DNA from: a bacterium
Lineage (GTDB): Bacteria; Electryoneota; RPQS01
Reading direction: 5' to 3'
DNA: 64,000 nucleotides
Assembly (NCBI GenBank): GCA_016703065.1
Contig: JADJCU010000007.1
Location: 1 to 64,000 of the forward strand
Positions 43,767 through 53,704 of the stretch are shown one piece after another (within the stretch, counting starts at the first letter, position 1; the number at the start of each line of letters is the position of its first letter). Under the pieces are notes generated by a model that was not told the DNA's origin, did not search any database, and saw only the letters and a program-made list of their open reading frames with translations. Both the position numbers and the translations under genes were made by a program.

Positions 43767-44854
43767 GTGTTTGCGGCATCCAATGCAAGTTTCGCGATGT
43801 CGGTGGCAGCATCGGGGCGCGCCAGTGCGTGCATTCTCTGAGACATGTCCGTTCTTCGTTGCGGTGCAGTGAGAAGATCCTGAACGATTAGAAACAAGGA
43901 GTGACCATTCAGGTCGCTGTCAAGCAAAACCGTTGCCGCGCCCGCCGCCTCAAAGCTTCGCGCATTGGCGAGCTGATGCTGGTGCGCAGCGAATGGGAAG
44001 GGAACGAGAATCGCAGGAAGGCCGTAAAGTGCAAGTTCAGCGAGCGTCATCGCACCTGCTCGACAGACGACGAGATCTGCCGAAGCATACCGCACGTGCA
44101 TATCATCATAAAACTGCGCAGCCTGTAGTCGGCCCTTTTGAGTATGCATGTCAATATCCTTCAGCGAGAGGCCTTTCGGTATGCCGCTGCGGCCATATTG
44201 CCAAGTCACATCGGCCACCTCGATTAGGACACTCAAGCTCTCTGCGACGGCGTTGTTGAGGCTTCTCGCTCCAAGCGACCCGCCAACAATTAAGACGCGC
44301 GGCCGTCCGCTATGCCGGGGGGCGTTGGCCATCGAGAGGGCACCTGCAAGCAGTGACTTGCGCAACGGATTGCCGGTTAATTGCGTGCGCGCTCCGCCAA
44401 GGTGCTTCTCTGCGCCCGCAATACCCAGGCACACTACGCGCGATTTGTGCGCTAATTTCCTCGTCGCGTATCCCGGATAGGAATTCTGTTCCTGAATTAC
44501 CGTCGGGATCTTTAGCCAGTTTGCAGCGAGGAGCACGGGTGCCATGACATATCCGCCGGTTCCAACAACGACATTCGGTTGAATCTTCCGCAATCGGAAG
44601 TATGATTGAAGGGCGCCTCGCGCGGCGTTCGTCAGGCCGATAACTCGTGTGAGCGCGTTCTTCCCGACGATTCCACCGGCGGGAATTTCATGAAACTCCT
44701 CTCCAGCTTTTCGCACAGCGGATGCCTCAAGTCCCGCGGCCGTTCCAAAGAAGAGCACTCCGACATTTGGTGCAAGATCGTGCAACGCCTCAGCAATCGC
44801 CAGTGCTGGATAGACGTGTCCGCCCGTGCCGCCTCCGCACAAAACGACTTTCAT
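43763..44854 (-). CDS. murG: Lipid II synthase MurG
   Basis: MurG is the GT28 glycosyltransferase that adds GlcNAc to lipid I on the cytoplasmic membrane face. The 363-aa sequence shows GGGTGGHVYPALAIAEAL at the N-terminus, GTGGYVMAPVLLAA, IQEQNSYPG for acceptor contact, and the donor site CRAGAMTLAELALYGLPAILVP. The start follows the ftsW stop by one base. Confidence 0.95.
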   Translation of the reverse strand: MKVVLCGGGTGGHVYPALAIAEALHDLAPNVGVLFFGTAAGLEASAVRKAGEEFHEIPAGGIVGKNALTRVIGLTNAARGALQSYFRLRKIQPNVVVGTGGYVMAPVLLAANWLKIPTVIQEQNSYPGYATRKLAHKSRVVCLGIAGAEKHLGGARTQLTGNPLRKSLLAGALSMANAPRHSGRPRVLIVGGSLGARSLNNAVAESLSVLIEVADVTWQYGRSGIPKGLSLKDIDMHTQKGRLQAAQFYDDMHVRYASADLVVCRAGAMTLAELALYGLPAILVPFPFAAHQHQLANARSFEAAGAATVLLDSDLNGHSLFLIVQDLLTAPQRRTDMSQRMHALARPDAATDIAKLALDAANT

Positions 44855-44855
44855 T

Positions 44856-46040
44856 TCAGGTGCGCGGCGCCAGTCGCGTCGAAACTTGCCACTTCATTGC
44901 CCGGTTCTGTTGCTTCGCAATGTTCAAGAGCACTCCCACGGCGGCCAATGACATCACAAGCGATGATCCGCCATAGCTGACAAATGGCAATGGCTGTCCG
45001 GTCGCCGGAAGCAACGCGACATTGACTCCGACATTGATGACGAAGGAACACGCAAGGGAAGTAGTGATCCCCGCCGCGAGATAATAAGCGAAACGATCCT
45101 GCGCATTCATTGCGATCTTCCAGCCGCGGATGATCAAGACGCTGAAAGCGATCACGAGGAGCGCTGCGCCTACGAATCCTGATTCCTCTCCGACAATACT
45201 GAAAATCGAATCATTGTACGGTTCAGGCAAATAGTAGTGCTTCTGAGTAGACTGACCGAGCCCGAGCCCAAACCAACCCCCTTGACCTATTGCAATCAGC
45301 GACTGCTGCACATGATAGCTGGCCGACATCGGGTCAGAGATACCTTGCAGGAACGCCCGAATTCGCTCGAGCATGTAGGGTTTGGCCAGCACGACACCGG
45401 TCACGCTGAGCACACCCACAGGAATCATTACGGCTATCTTTTTCCATTCCAGGCCGTGCAGGAAGAACAGACAGAACAGCATTGCCGCAGTCAAAATGAC
45501 CATTGAGAGGTTCGGCTCCAGGCCTACGAGGAGCAATGCAATCGCGCACACGATCAGCAAACCATTGAATTTTCTTTTCCGGTCCGCGGGGAATGGCGAG
45601 TCATCGATTTCAGAGAGCCTGCGTGCCGCATAGACGAGCACGGCATACTTTGCAATTTCTGCGGGTTGAATGCTGATTCCCGCAAGTAGAATCCAACGCT
45701 TTGCAGTCGTTCCCGGCAGTTGCGGCGAAAATAGCACAATTATCAGTCCGAGTAAACCGATCAACAGGACCGGGCGCGCGCGCTTTTCGAGGAACTGATA
45801 TCGCACATGATAGAAGAGGAAGGCCGCCGCCACGCCTGCTGCAAGTCGCTGCACGTGATTTGACAAGAATGTCAGCGACTGTCCGCCGGTTGCTTGCCAC
45901 GCATGCGCGGCAGACGACGTGAAGACAAACACAACTCCTGCGATACACAAGATCGCAACCGACGCGAGCAGCGGGAAGTCAAGCGCTGGTCGCGCGGGCC
46001 CAAACGGTGAGTACGACTGCTGCACGCGCGAATCAATCAT
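44856..46040 (-). CDS. ftsW: Septal peptidoglycan polymerase FtsW
   Basis: FtsW is the SEDS-family glycosyltransferase of the divisome, partner of FtsI. The 394-aa protein has about ten membrane segments. SEDS signatures are KRWILLAGISIQPAEIAKYA, the conserved periplasmic loop with the catalytic-region Asp in YHVQQSLIAIGQGGWFGLGLG, PEPYNDSIFSIVGEESGFVG and PATGQPLPFVSYGGSSL. The ATGA overlap with murD and its place in the dcw cluster support FtsW over RodA. Confidence 0.94.
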   Translation of the reverse strand: MIDSRVQQSYSPFGPARPALDFPLLASVAILCIAGVVFVFTSSAAHAWQATGGQSLTFLSNHVQRLAAGVAAAFLFYHVRYQFLEKRARPVLLIGLLGLIIVLFSPQLPGTTAKRWILLAGISIQPAEIAKYAVLVYAARRLSEIDDSPFPADRKRKFNGLLIVCAIALLLVGLEPNLSMVILTAAMLFCLFFLHGLEWKKIAVMIPVGVLSVTGVVLAKPYMLERIRAFLQGISDPMSASYHVQQSLIAIGQGGWFGLGLGQSTQKHYYLPEPYNDSIFSIVGEESGFVGAALLVIAFSVLIIRGWKIAMNAQDRFAYYLAAGITTSLACSFVINVGVNVALLPATGQPLPFVSYGGSSLVMSLAAVGVLLNIAKQQNRAMKWQVSTRLAPRT

Positions 46041-47380
46041 AATGACATAACAATCTTCTTGAATTGGCTGCCGCGTTCTTCAAAGTTCAGAAATTGATCG
46101 TATGAAGCGCAGCCAGGAGACAGAAGAATAGTCTGCCCGCTCTGGGCGCGCGATAGTGCATATGCGACGGCATCAGCAAGCGTCTCGACATAATGCACAA
46201 GGTCATGTTGGCCGATATCGGAGCGAACCTTTGAATTGGACTCGCCGAAGCTGATTAGTCCCGCCAGTCGATTGCCAAGCAGCGTTGACAACGGCGCAAA
46301 GGACTCCCTCTTTGCGCGACCGCCAAACAACAGAATGATCTCACCGTGCACTGCTTCAATTGCCGTCATGGTTGCTGTGAGGTTCGTGCTCTTCGAGTCG
46401 TTGATATAGCGCACTCCGGCCACTTCGCGTACGAATTCAATTCGGTGCTCCACGGGCAGGGCCGCCTGCAGTGCCTCCCGGATCTGGTCATCTGTAACGC
46501 CAAAGCTTGTGGCCGCACTTGCGGCCGCCGCCGCGTTAAGGAGGTTATGCTTTCCTTCGAGCTTCCACTCGTTGGATTTGAGAATCGGCTTGGCGCAGTC
46601 GGTTCGCTTGTGAAACAAACACAAGTCTTGTACGAACCATTCGTAGGCCTCACCCAGTCCAAAAAGACCGATGCGGCCGGGGAGACAGTCTGTGTGCGAG
46701 CGGAGGAAGGGATCATCACCGTTCACTACCACACTGTCGCGCGTATGCTGATGCGCCGCTAACTTGAGCTTCAGTTTCCCATACGTGTCGAGATCACCGT
46801 GGCGGTCGAGGTGATTTTCGAGAACATTCAATATGACGCACGCCTGCGGAGCGGCCGTTTGCGTCAACTCCATCTGAAAACTCGACACTTCTCCCACGAA
46901 GACATCCACATCGAACGCGGGCAGCAATTCACTCCATGCCGTCCCGATATTGCCCACTGACTCCGCGCGAAGTCCTCCGCGTCGGAGCATGGACGTGAGT
47001 AACGTGACCGTCGTCGTCTTGCCGTTGCTGCCGGTGACTCCGATCCAATTCCCATCGTAGCACCTCGAAGCCAGTTCGAGCTCGCTCCAAAGCTCTGTCC
47101 CCGAGGTTCGCCATGCTTCAAGCCATTCCTGCTTCAGAGTCGCACCGGGCGAGACAATGATCGTGTCGAACTTTTCGCTGAGCAATCGGGCATGAGCGCC
47201 AAACTCAAGTTCGATACCTCTGCCTCGCCAGCTTGTGGCCGTCGCTCCGACTTGGTCCTCAGCCTTCTGATCAGAAAGAAGCGCAGTCCCGCCGAGCCGG
47301 ACAATCAATCTCGCTGCGCCGATCCCGCTTCGCCCCATTCCCAACACGCCGAATCTGCGTCCCGACAGATCGGTCAACAT
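46037..47380 (-). CDS. murD: UDP-MurNAc-L-alanine:D-glutamate ligase MurD
   Basis: MurD adds D-Glu to UDP-MurNAc-L-Ala. The 447-aa protein has a Rossmann-like domain 1 (RFGVLGMGRSGIGAARLI), the ATP loop GVTGSNGKTTTVTLL, LNVLENHLDRHGDLDTY with the catalytic His/Asp region and a C-terminal domain with YINDSKSTNLTATMTAI and LLSPGCASYDQFLNFEERG. ATG 47380 overlaps the mraY stop (TGATG). Confidence 0.95.
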   Translation of the reverse strand: MLTDLSGRRFGVLGMGRSGIGAARLIVRLGGTALLSDQKAEDQVGATATSWRGRGIELEFGAHARLLSEKFDTIIVSPGATLKQEWLEAWRTSGTELWSELELASRCYDGNWIGVTGSNGKTTTVTLLTSMLRRGGLRAESVGNIGTAWSELLPAFDVDVFVGEVSSFQMELTQTAAPQACVILNVLENHLDRHGDLDTYGKLKLKLAAHQHTRDSVVVNGDDPFLRSHTDCLPGRIGLFGLGEAYEWFVQDLCLFHKRTDCAKPILKSNEWKLEGKHNLLNAAAAASAATSFGVTDDQIREALQAALPVEHRIEFVREVAGVRYINDSKSTNLTATMTAIEAVHGEIILLFGGRAKRESFAPLSTLLGNRLAGLISFGESNSKVRSDIGQHDLVHYVETLADAVAYALSRAQSGQTILLSPGCASYDQFLNFEERGSQFKKIVMSL

Positions 47381-48498
47381 CAACGTACCTTAAACATCGT
47401 TAAGCTGATCAGAACGAGCAGCACCTGGGCGATCCAGAATCGCACGACTACCTTGGACTCATGCCATCCCAGTTGCTCGAAATGGTGGTGCAAGGGAGCC
47501 ATGCGAAAGATGCGGCGTCCCTCGCCATACTTGCGCTTGGTGTACTTGAAATACCCACGTTGCAGCATGACACTAAGCGCTTCAGCGACGAAAATTCCGC
47601 CGATCACGATCAGGAAGAACTCTTTTTTCAGTAGCACAGCCATCGTCCCGAGTGCGGCTCCTAACGCGAGCGCACCGGTGTCCCCCATGAACACCGTTGC
47701 CGGAAATCCGTTGAACCATAGGAAACCTAACCCTGCACCGAGTAGTGCGGCGCAGAAAATCGTCAACTCTCCAGCGCCATCAAGGTAGATGATGTTCAAA
47801 TAGCTCGAGAACTTCACATTGCCGGTCACATAGCTTATGACAGCGAACGCTGCCGCAGAAATCGAAGTAACTCCAATCGCAAGTCCGTCAAGTCCGTCCG
47901 TGAGATTCACGCCATTTGACGTGCCTGTCACGACGAGCATTACGACGACTGGAAACAGCCAGCCAAAGTCAAACATTGCTTGCTTGACAAATGGTAAGGT
48001 TGTTTGTGTCACATGTGTATGGAAATTCTGGCCGAATAGATGCGAGTAATTGATTAGAAAGAACCCGATCAATAGACTCAACCCGACTTGCGCAATCAGC
48101 TTTTGACGAGCAACAAGGCCGGCCTTCTTCTTCTTGATAGTTTTGAGGTAGTCATCATAAAAGCCGATGGCTCCCATCCACAGGAAGGCCAGAAGAGTGA
48201 GCAATACATAGAAATTTGTCAAATTCGCGAGCAACAGCGTCGGAACAGCCACTGCGAAGAGAATCATCAGGCCGCCCATAGTCGGCGTGCCCTTCTTGCT
48301 CAGATGCGACTGCGGACCGTCCGTGCGAATTTCTTCACCGATCTGGTGTTCGCGTAGTTTGCGAATCAGCCACGGACCAACGATAAAGGAGATCAAGAGT
48401 CCCAGCACCGCCGCCAGTGCGGAACGAAAAGTAAGGTAGCGAAAGAGGTTCGCCCCAATGATTTCGTCACGCAACGGTACCAGAAGATGGTATAGCAT
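47380..48498 (-). CDS. mraY: Phospho-N-acetylmuramoyl-pentapeptide transferase MraY
   Basis: MraY makes lipid I by moving phospho-MurNAc-pentapeptide to undecaprenyl phosphate. The 372-aa, ten-helix membrane protein shows KKGTPTMGGLMILFAVAVPT, IGFYDDYLK with the Asp-Asp pair, NLTDGLDGLAIGV, GFLWFNGFPATVFMGDTGAL and the HHH motif in MAPLHHHFEQLGW. The start overlaps the murF stop (TAATG). Confidence 0.96.
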   Translation of the reverse strand: MLYHLLVPLRDEIIGANLFRYLTFRSALAAVLGLLISFIVGPWLIRKLREHQIGEEIRTDGPQSHLSKKGTPTMGGLMILFAVAVPTLLLANLTNFYVLLTLLAFLWMGAIGFYDDYLKTIKKKKAGLVARQKLIAQVGLSLLIGFFLINYSHLFGQNFHTHVTQTTLPFVKQAMFDFGWLFPVVVMLVVTGTSNGVNLTDGLDGLAIGVTSISAAAFAVISYVTGNVKFSSYLNIIYLDGAGELTIFCAALLGAGLGFLWFNGFPATVFMGDTGALALGAALGTMAVLLKKEFFLIVIGGIFVAEALSVMLQRGYFKYTKRKYGEGRRIFRMAPLHHHFEQLGWHESKVVVRFWIAQVLLVLISLTMFKVR

Positions 48499-49862
48499 TA
48501 GCTAAACTGTTCTTCGAGCTTTGCGACCGCCCGGTCGAGTGCCATGCCACGCGACGCTTTGACCAGAATCAGGTCGTCCGGTCGAACGACACGCACAAGA
48601 TTTGGCAGTGCCTCGTCGATTGACGGGTAAATCAGAAGTCTTGCGCTGGTAAAGCTCGATGCTGCGACGGCGGAAAAACGCGGTCCGATGAGAATCGCCA
48701 GGGACACGCCTGACCGATCAAGATCGTTCACAACTTCGCGGTGGGAAATATCCGAGATTTCACCCAATTCAAGCATGTCTCCGAAGACAACAACCTTGCG
48801 GATGGCCTGCCTTAAGGACAGCGTCTCGAGAGCCGAGCTCATACTGGTCGGGCTCGCGTTGTATGCGTCGTCAATGACCGTGATTCGTCCGAATCTTCGG
48901 AGTGTCACGCGCCCTGCAGTCGGGACGGCGCGGGAAACACCCGAAGCTGCCGCGGCGACGGCGACACCGTGATACGATGCAATACTCATTGCGGCCAGCG
49001 CTGCCTGTGCGGCTGGACGACCCGGCACGGTGAGAAGGACTCGCTCGCCCTGCACGAAGAAGCTCGCTTGCGCGAATTCGTCAAACGACAAATGTTCACC
49101 CTGCACATAATCGCTCTCCCAGTAGGTTGGTCGTTGGTCAAATCCAAAACCGATCCTGGTCTCACAGACTTTACTTGCTTGAATACAAAGTTCGTCCGCT
49201 ACAGGAACAAACGCGACTCCGTCATGAGATACATACCTGTAGAGCTCGCCCTTTGTCTGTGCCACAAGCTCGCGCGAGCCAAACGATTCAAAGTGTGCGT
49301 CCGCAATTGCCGTAACAATCCCCCACTGGGGTTTTGCGACCGCGCACAAATGCGCAATGTCTCCGGGGCGCGCCGCCCCCATTTCACAGATCAAGACTTC
49401 CGTGTCGCGCGGCGCTGATAAGATTGTCAGCGGCACTCCGATTTCATTGTTGAAATTCTTGTGGGTTGCCTCGACTCGGCGCGTTTCGGCGAACGCGGCG
49501 CGGACGTAATCTTTGGTTGTCGTCTTGCCGACCGATCCGGTGATTCCAATAACGAGAGCGTCAAGCTCTTTGCGCCACGTTCGGGCCGCATCAGTGAGCG
49601 CGGTCATCGTGTCGTCAACCCGCACGACTCGTGCTTCAAGTTTCTCACACAGGGGAAATCCCTGTTCTACGACAACGCACGATGCGCCCGCCTCAATCGC
49701 GGCATCCACGAAATCGTGTCCATCGCGTTCTCCCCTGATTGCCCAGAATGTATCACCCACTCGCAGGTTACGGCTGTCAATTGAAATTCGCAACGGCGAG
49801 TCGTCGTAACTCGACTCAGTTGCAAACAGACCACGCAACCAACCAATCGTCGGCAACTTCAT
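48498..49862 (-). CDS. murF: UDP-MurNAc-tripeptide:D-Ala-D-Ala ligase MurF
   Basis: MurF adds D-Ala-D-Ala, completing the pentapeptide. ATG 49862 overlaps the murE stop (ATGA) and gives 454 aa. Motifs include ISIDSRNLRVGDTFWAIRG, the ATP loop GITGSVGKTTTKDYV, THKNFNNEIGVPLTIL, and VIDDAYNASPTSMSSALETL. The dipeptide substrate must come from a ddl gene elsewhere, since none is found in this cluster. Confidence 0.95.
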   Translation of the reverse strand: MKLPTIGWLRGLFATESSYDDSPLRISIDSRNLRVGDTFWAIRGERDGHDFVDAAIEAGASCVVVEQGFPLCEKLEARVVRVDDTMTALTDAARTWRKELDALVIGITGSVGKTTTKDYVRAAFAETRRVEATHKNFNNEIGVPLTILSAPRDTEVLICEMGAARPGDIAHLCAVAKPQWGIVTAIADAHFESFGSRELVAQTKGELYRYVSHDGVAFVPVADELCIQASKVCETRIGFGFDQRPTYWESDYVQGEHLSFDEFAQASFFVQGERVLLTVPGRPAAQAALAAMSIASYHGVAVAAAASGVSRAVPTAGRVTLRRFGRITVIDDAYNASPTSMSSALETLSLRQAIRKVVVFGDMLELGEISDISHREVVNDLDRSGVSLAILIGPRFSAVAASSFTSARLLIYPSIDEALPNLVRVVRPDDLILVKASRGMALDRAVAKLEEQFS

Positions 49863-51324
49863 CGGCTGAATCCGTGTGCTGATAGCCACTCGGAAGCGAT
49901 CTGCGCGTCGTCAAAGGCGTGTTTTATGCCGTGAATTTCCTGGTACGTCTCATGCCCCTTGCCGGCAATGACAAGCACGTCGCCTGCGCGCGCGGCCTCG
50001 AGTGCCTGTTCAATTGCGGCGCGGCGATCGACAATCAAGACGACTTTCGCGGAACCGGCAACGCCAGCTTCCATGTCTCGAATGATCTGCTCCGGCGCTT
50101 CGCTTCGCGGATTGTCCGAGGTCAAGAAAACGACGTCACTCAACTGTTCTGCTGCCTGTGCCATCAAAGGTCGCTTGCCCTTATCGCGATCACCTCCGCC
50201 CCGATCAAGCAGAGAAGTCTGCCTCGCACCAGAGATCGCATCGTCGATAGAATCTTAACCAGCGCATCGGGCGTATGCGCGTAATCGACAATTACGCTGA
50301 AGGGCGCAACGGAGGAGACAACTTCGGCACGTCCGCGCACGGGTCGCAGAAACGGAAGATTCTGCGCGATTGTTGCGAGTGGAAGGCCGAGCGCATACGC
50401 AGTCGTGACTATCGCAAGGACGTTGTGCACGTTGAATCTTCCGATCAAAGAGCAATCAACTTGGAACTGTCCGTCCGGCGTTGCCAGATCAAATGCGGTT
50501 CCATCTGACCTCAGTGCTAAATTAGTAGCACGGAAATCCGCATTTGCGTCTATTGCAAACGTCAAGGCGCGCCGGTTGGCTCGCTCAACGAAGTGGCAAT
50601 GCTCAGGATCATCGGCGTTGACCACCGCAGGTCCAGACAGCCTGTCCTTGTTAAAGAGCGTAAGTTTGGCGTCACGATACGCCTCCCAGCTGCCGTGGAA
50701 ATCAAGATGGTCGCGGGACAAGTTCGTGAACACAGCCGCATCAAAGACCAACTCGTCGAGCCGATGCATCACCAATCCGATGGACGTGGCTTCCAGCGCC
50801 ACGTGCGTGCATCCCGCTTCGCGCATGCTCGCGAAAGCCTGTGCAAGTTCCGGCGCCTCAGCAGTTGTACGGTCGCTTTCGAAAACGAGCTGATCAAAGA
50901 GCATTCCCAGCGTACCACACACTCCGGTCGGATGACCGCAGCGCGACAACAGTTGCGCCAGTGCAGCAGTAACGGTGGTCTTTCCGTTGGTACCCGTTAC
51001 GCCGATTAGGCAAAGTTCCTGCTGCGGTTTTCCGGCCAGGGCCCAAGCGGCTTTGGCCAACGCGGCACGCGCATTTGTGACGACGATTTCCGAAGAGGTG
51101 CTTGTTCCGATCGACCGTGTTTCACTGATGATGCACGCCGCGCCGTGTTCAATCGCGCTTTGCACGTACCGAAAACCGTTATCTTTGAGCCCGCTGATGG
51201 CAACAAACGCGTCTCCGGGCCTCACCTTTCGTGAATCATAAACGACATTTTCGACCGGCAGCGCGGGGTTTGATGCAAAGAGCTTCCCGTCGACTTCCCG
51301 CGCGAGTTCAGCGAGAGACAGCAT
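49859..51324 (-). CDS. murE: UDP-MurNAc-dipeptide:diamino-acid ligase MurE (frameshifted)
   Basis: MurE adds the third residue of the stem peptide. The long part (51324-50164) has VVYDSRKVRPGDAFVAISG, the ATP loop GVTGTNGKTTVTAAL, NLSRDHLDFHGSWEAY and VIVDYAHTPDALVKIL. The C-terminal part (50167-49859) has FLTSDNPRSEAPEQII; the DNPR motif points to meso-diaminopimelate, with Ala replacing the usual Asp after it. The frames join at 50199-50202 (+ strand CCCC): one more base gives IGGGGDRDKGKRPL, the family sequence. It is probably an undercalled homopolymer in an essential gene. ATG 51324 lies inside the 3' end of ftsI. Confidence 0.93.
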
Positions 51325-53339
51325 ACGATGCGGAAACCGTGACCGGCTGCGCGATAACTTGACAGGGGAATCCCTGCGGTACGCGCTCGCCGGCTGGCGG
51401 GTATTGCGATGATACGACGCCGTAGCCAACTAATTGCGCGTCAAGTCCGATGTTGTCCATCTGCGCGGCAGCGGCCCTAAGCGGGAGACCAATGAGATTA
51501 GGCATAGCATAAAGCGGCAGATTCGCATACTTCACGGTGTCGTATGCGAACTTCTCCAACTCAACGCTGTCCTTCTCTTCCTTCTTCGTCACCGAGTCCG
51601 GATTAACAGGCGGATCAAGCTTAGGAGTGGGCAGCAAATGAGGGTGACGCTCTTCGAGGATTTCGTGTGCAATTGCGGCAAACACAGGAGCGGAAATCTG
51701 CCCACCGTAGTAGCTGCCGCCGCGCGGATCATCGACGACAACCAGGAGAACATAATTGGGATCGTTGGCCGGGAAGAAACCAGCGAACGATGAGACGTAA
51801 CGGTTCGAGTAGTAGCTCTTTGCCTCCAGATTGACCTTCTGAGCCGTTCCCGTCTTGCCGGCAATCGCAACGCTGTCGATCTTCGCCGCCTTGCCCGTGC
51901 CTTCATCTACCACCATGGTCATCAGCCGGGTAAGTTCTCGCGCGTTCTCGGGAGACAGGACCGGACGTAACGCCACGGGATCAAACTCGACCTTCTCACC
52001 GGTTGGAAACTCGAGGCCTTTGATTAGCTTTGGCTGCATCAAGAAACCGCCATTGGCAATCGCCGAATAGGCGGAGACAATCTGAAGTGCCGTCACCGAT
52101 ACGCCTTGACCGATTGCGAGATTCGAGCGCGTTGGCCCGCTCCAGTTAACGGGTTTCGGAACAAGCCCGGAAGGCTCGGCCGCCAATCCGACTTCAGTGC
52201 GGGGCGCCAAAACCGAAACGCAATATCCAACTGTACAGGTCTTCTGCGGCCAGCCGTTCCGCGATCTTCGCGCATCCGATGTTGGACGACTTCGAAAACA
52301 CTTCGGCGACCGTGAGCGTCCCATAGGCATGCGCATCATGCAGTATCTTGCCCGGGCCCGAATAAGCGCCGCCTTCGCAGTCGATCAGAGTTGCAGACGT
52401 AACGACCCGCGACTCGAGTCCCGCTCCAACAGTTACGATCTTGAAAATCGATCCCGGCTCGAATAGGTCGGTAACCGGCCAGCAGCGCCGGAATTGCCCT
52501 TCGGTATCGCCGGGAGCGTTAGGATCGAACTCCGGCAGAGTGGAGATACCGAGCACCTCTCCAGTATGCGGGTCCATCAGTACTGCGCACGCCTTCTCAA
52601 ATTCACGATCACCCAACCCCTCAATCATGCACTTGTCGAGAATCGATTGCAGCTTGAGGTCAACCGTAAGATAGACGTTTGCTCCGGACATCGCTGTCGC
52701 ATCATCCAGCGAACTCATGACTGCCGGCACCGCGCGCCGCGCATCGTTCCAAACGACCATTTCGCGCTTATCGCCGACCAGCAGTGAGTCGAGCGCCCGC
52801 TCGATTCCATCTTGCCCTTTGCCGTCAATGTTAGTGAAACCGACGACGGTACCCGCGGCCTTCTTGGCCGGATAGCTGCGTCGAGCTTCCCGTGTGAACT
52901 CGATCCCGGGCAGGTTCAGTCCCGCTAATTCCTCCTGAACCTGCCAGTCTACCCGCCGAGCCAAATACGTAAACCCCTTGCTATCGAGCTTGCGCCGAAG
53001 CGCCGCTTCCGACAGCGGGAGATGGTCACTGAGTAACCGCACCATTTCCGTTCCCGACACATCACCATTCTGCGGCCGGTAGCCCACCGCGAAAGTCAGG
53101 GGAAGCGTTGTCGCTAACGGATTGCCATCGCGATCCCGGATTTCGCCGCGGGGCATCGGCTCGCGAGCCTTGTCGAACATCTGACGCTGCGCCAATTCGC
53201 GCCACCGCGAATGCTCAAATACTTGCAACTGCGCGAGCCTCGCGCCGAATGCGGCGACAATGAGCAGGAAAAGGCCGGCCAATAGCTTCTCGCGACCTGC
53301 GTAGCGCATAGGTTTATTGGGAAGTTTGGGAGCCGTCAT
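51308..53339 (-). CDS. ftsI: Septal transpeptidase FtsI/PBP3 with PASTA domain (frameshifted)
   Basis: FtsI crosslinks septal peptidoglycan together with FtsW. The N-terminal part (53339-52194) shows one membrane helix (LLAGLFLLIVAAFGARLA), a PBP dimer domain and the acyl-Ser motif GSIFKIV plus SKSSN. The C-terminal part (52339-51308) shows the KTG motif AGKTGTAQ. A PASTA domain follows (YAMPNLIGLPLRAAAAQMD), a feature of many but not all FtsI proteins. The frames join at 52201-52204 (+ strand GGGG); removing one base gives FGARTEVGLAAEPSG. The total of about 676 aa is normal. The start overlaps ftsL by 26 bases. Confidence 0.93.
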
Positions 53340-53703
53340 GGGAATTGCCTAAGGCCTGGGCGGGTGTCGGAACGACGACAAGAATGGAGTCGATACGTGT
53401 CTGACGGTCCTTCCAACCGCGCTTCTCAAGCGCCCATGCTGATACCATTGGATATGGTGCCGCAGCGTCGATCAGACCATTGAGGTGCTGAAGCTCCTGA
53501 TCGAGTTGGAGCAGGTGCGAGCGCTGTCTTGCCACGTCAATAGTGCGCTGCTGCACTTGGAAGTTCCTCCAAGCGATCAGCAGTGCGACCACGGCAAAGA
53601 GTACCAGCCCGACCACCAGTCGGATCACATTCGCCTGGCGGCGCAGAACGCGCGGCAAGCGCTTGGGACGGAAGACAGGAGTCGGCACAGTGATCGCGGA
53701 CAT
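53314..53703 (-). CDS. ftsL: FtsL-like divisome protein
   Basis: The 129-aa bitopic protein has a basic cytoplasmic N-terminus, a membrane helix (LVVGLVLFAVVALLIAW, about residues 30-46) and a leucine-rich coiled coil (VARQRSHLLQLDQELQHLNG). This is the topology and position of FtsL between rsmH and ftsI. FtsL proteins are poorly conserved, so the call rests on topology and gene order. It starts one base after the rsmH stop. Confidence 0.8.
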   Translation of the reverse strand: MSAITVPTPVFRPKRLPRVLRRQANVIRLVVGLVLFAVVALLIAWRNFQVQQRTIDVARQRSHLLQLDQELQHLNGLIDAAAPYPMVSAWALEKRGWKDRQTRIDSILVVVPTPAQALGNSHDGSQTSQ

Positions 53704-53704
53704 G

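Noticed and set aside
47192..47788. 198-aa + strand frame opposite murD/mraY
   Set aside because: It runs antisense across two conserved genes and has no recognisable domain.
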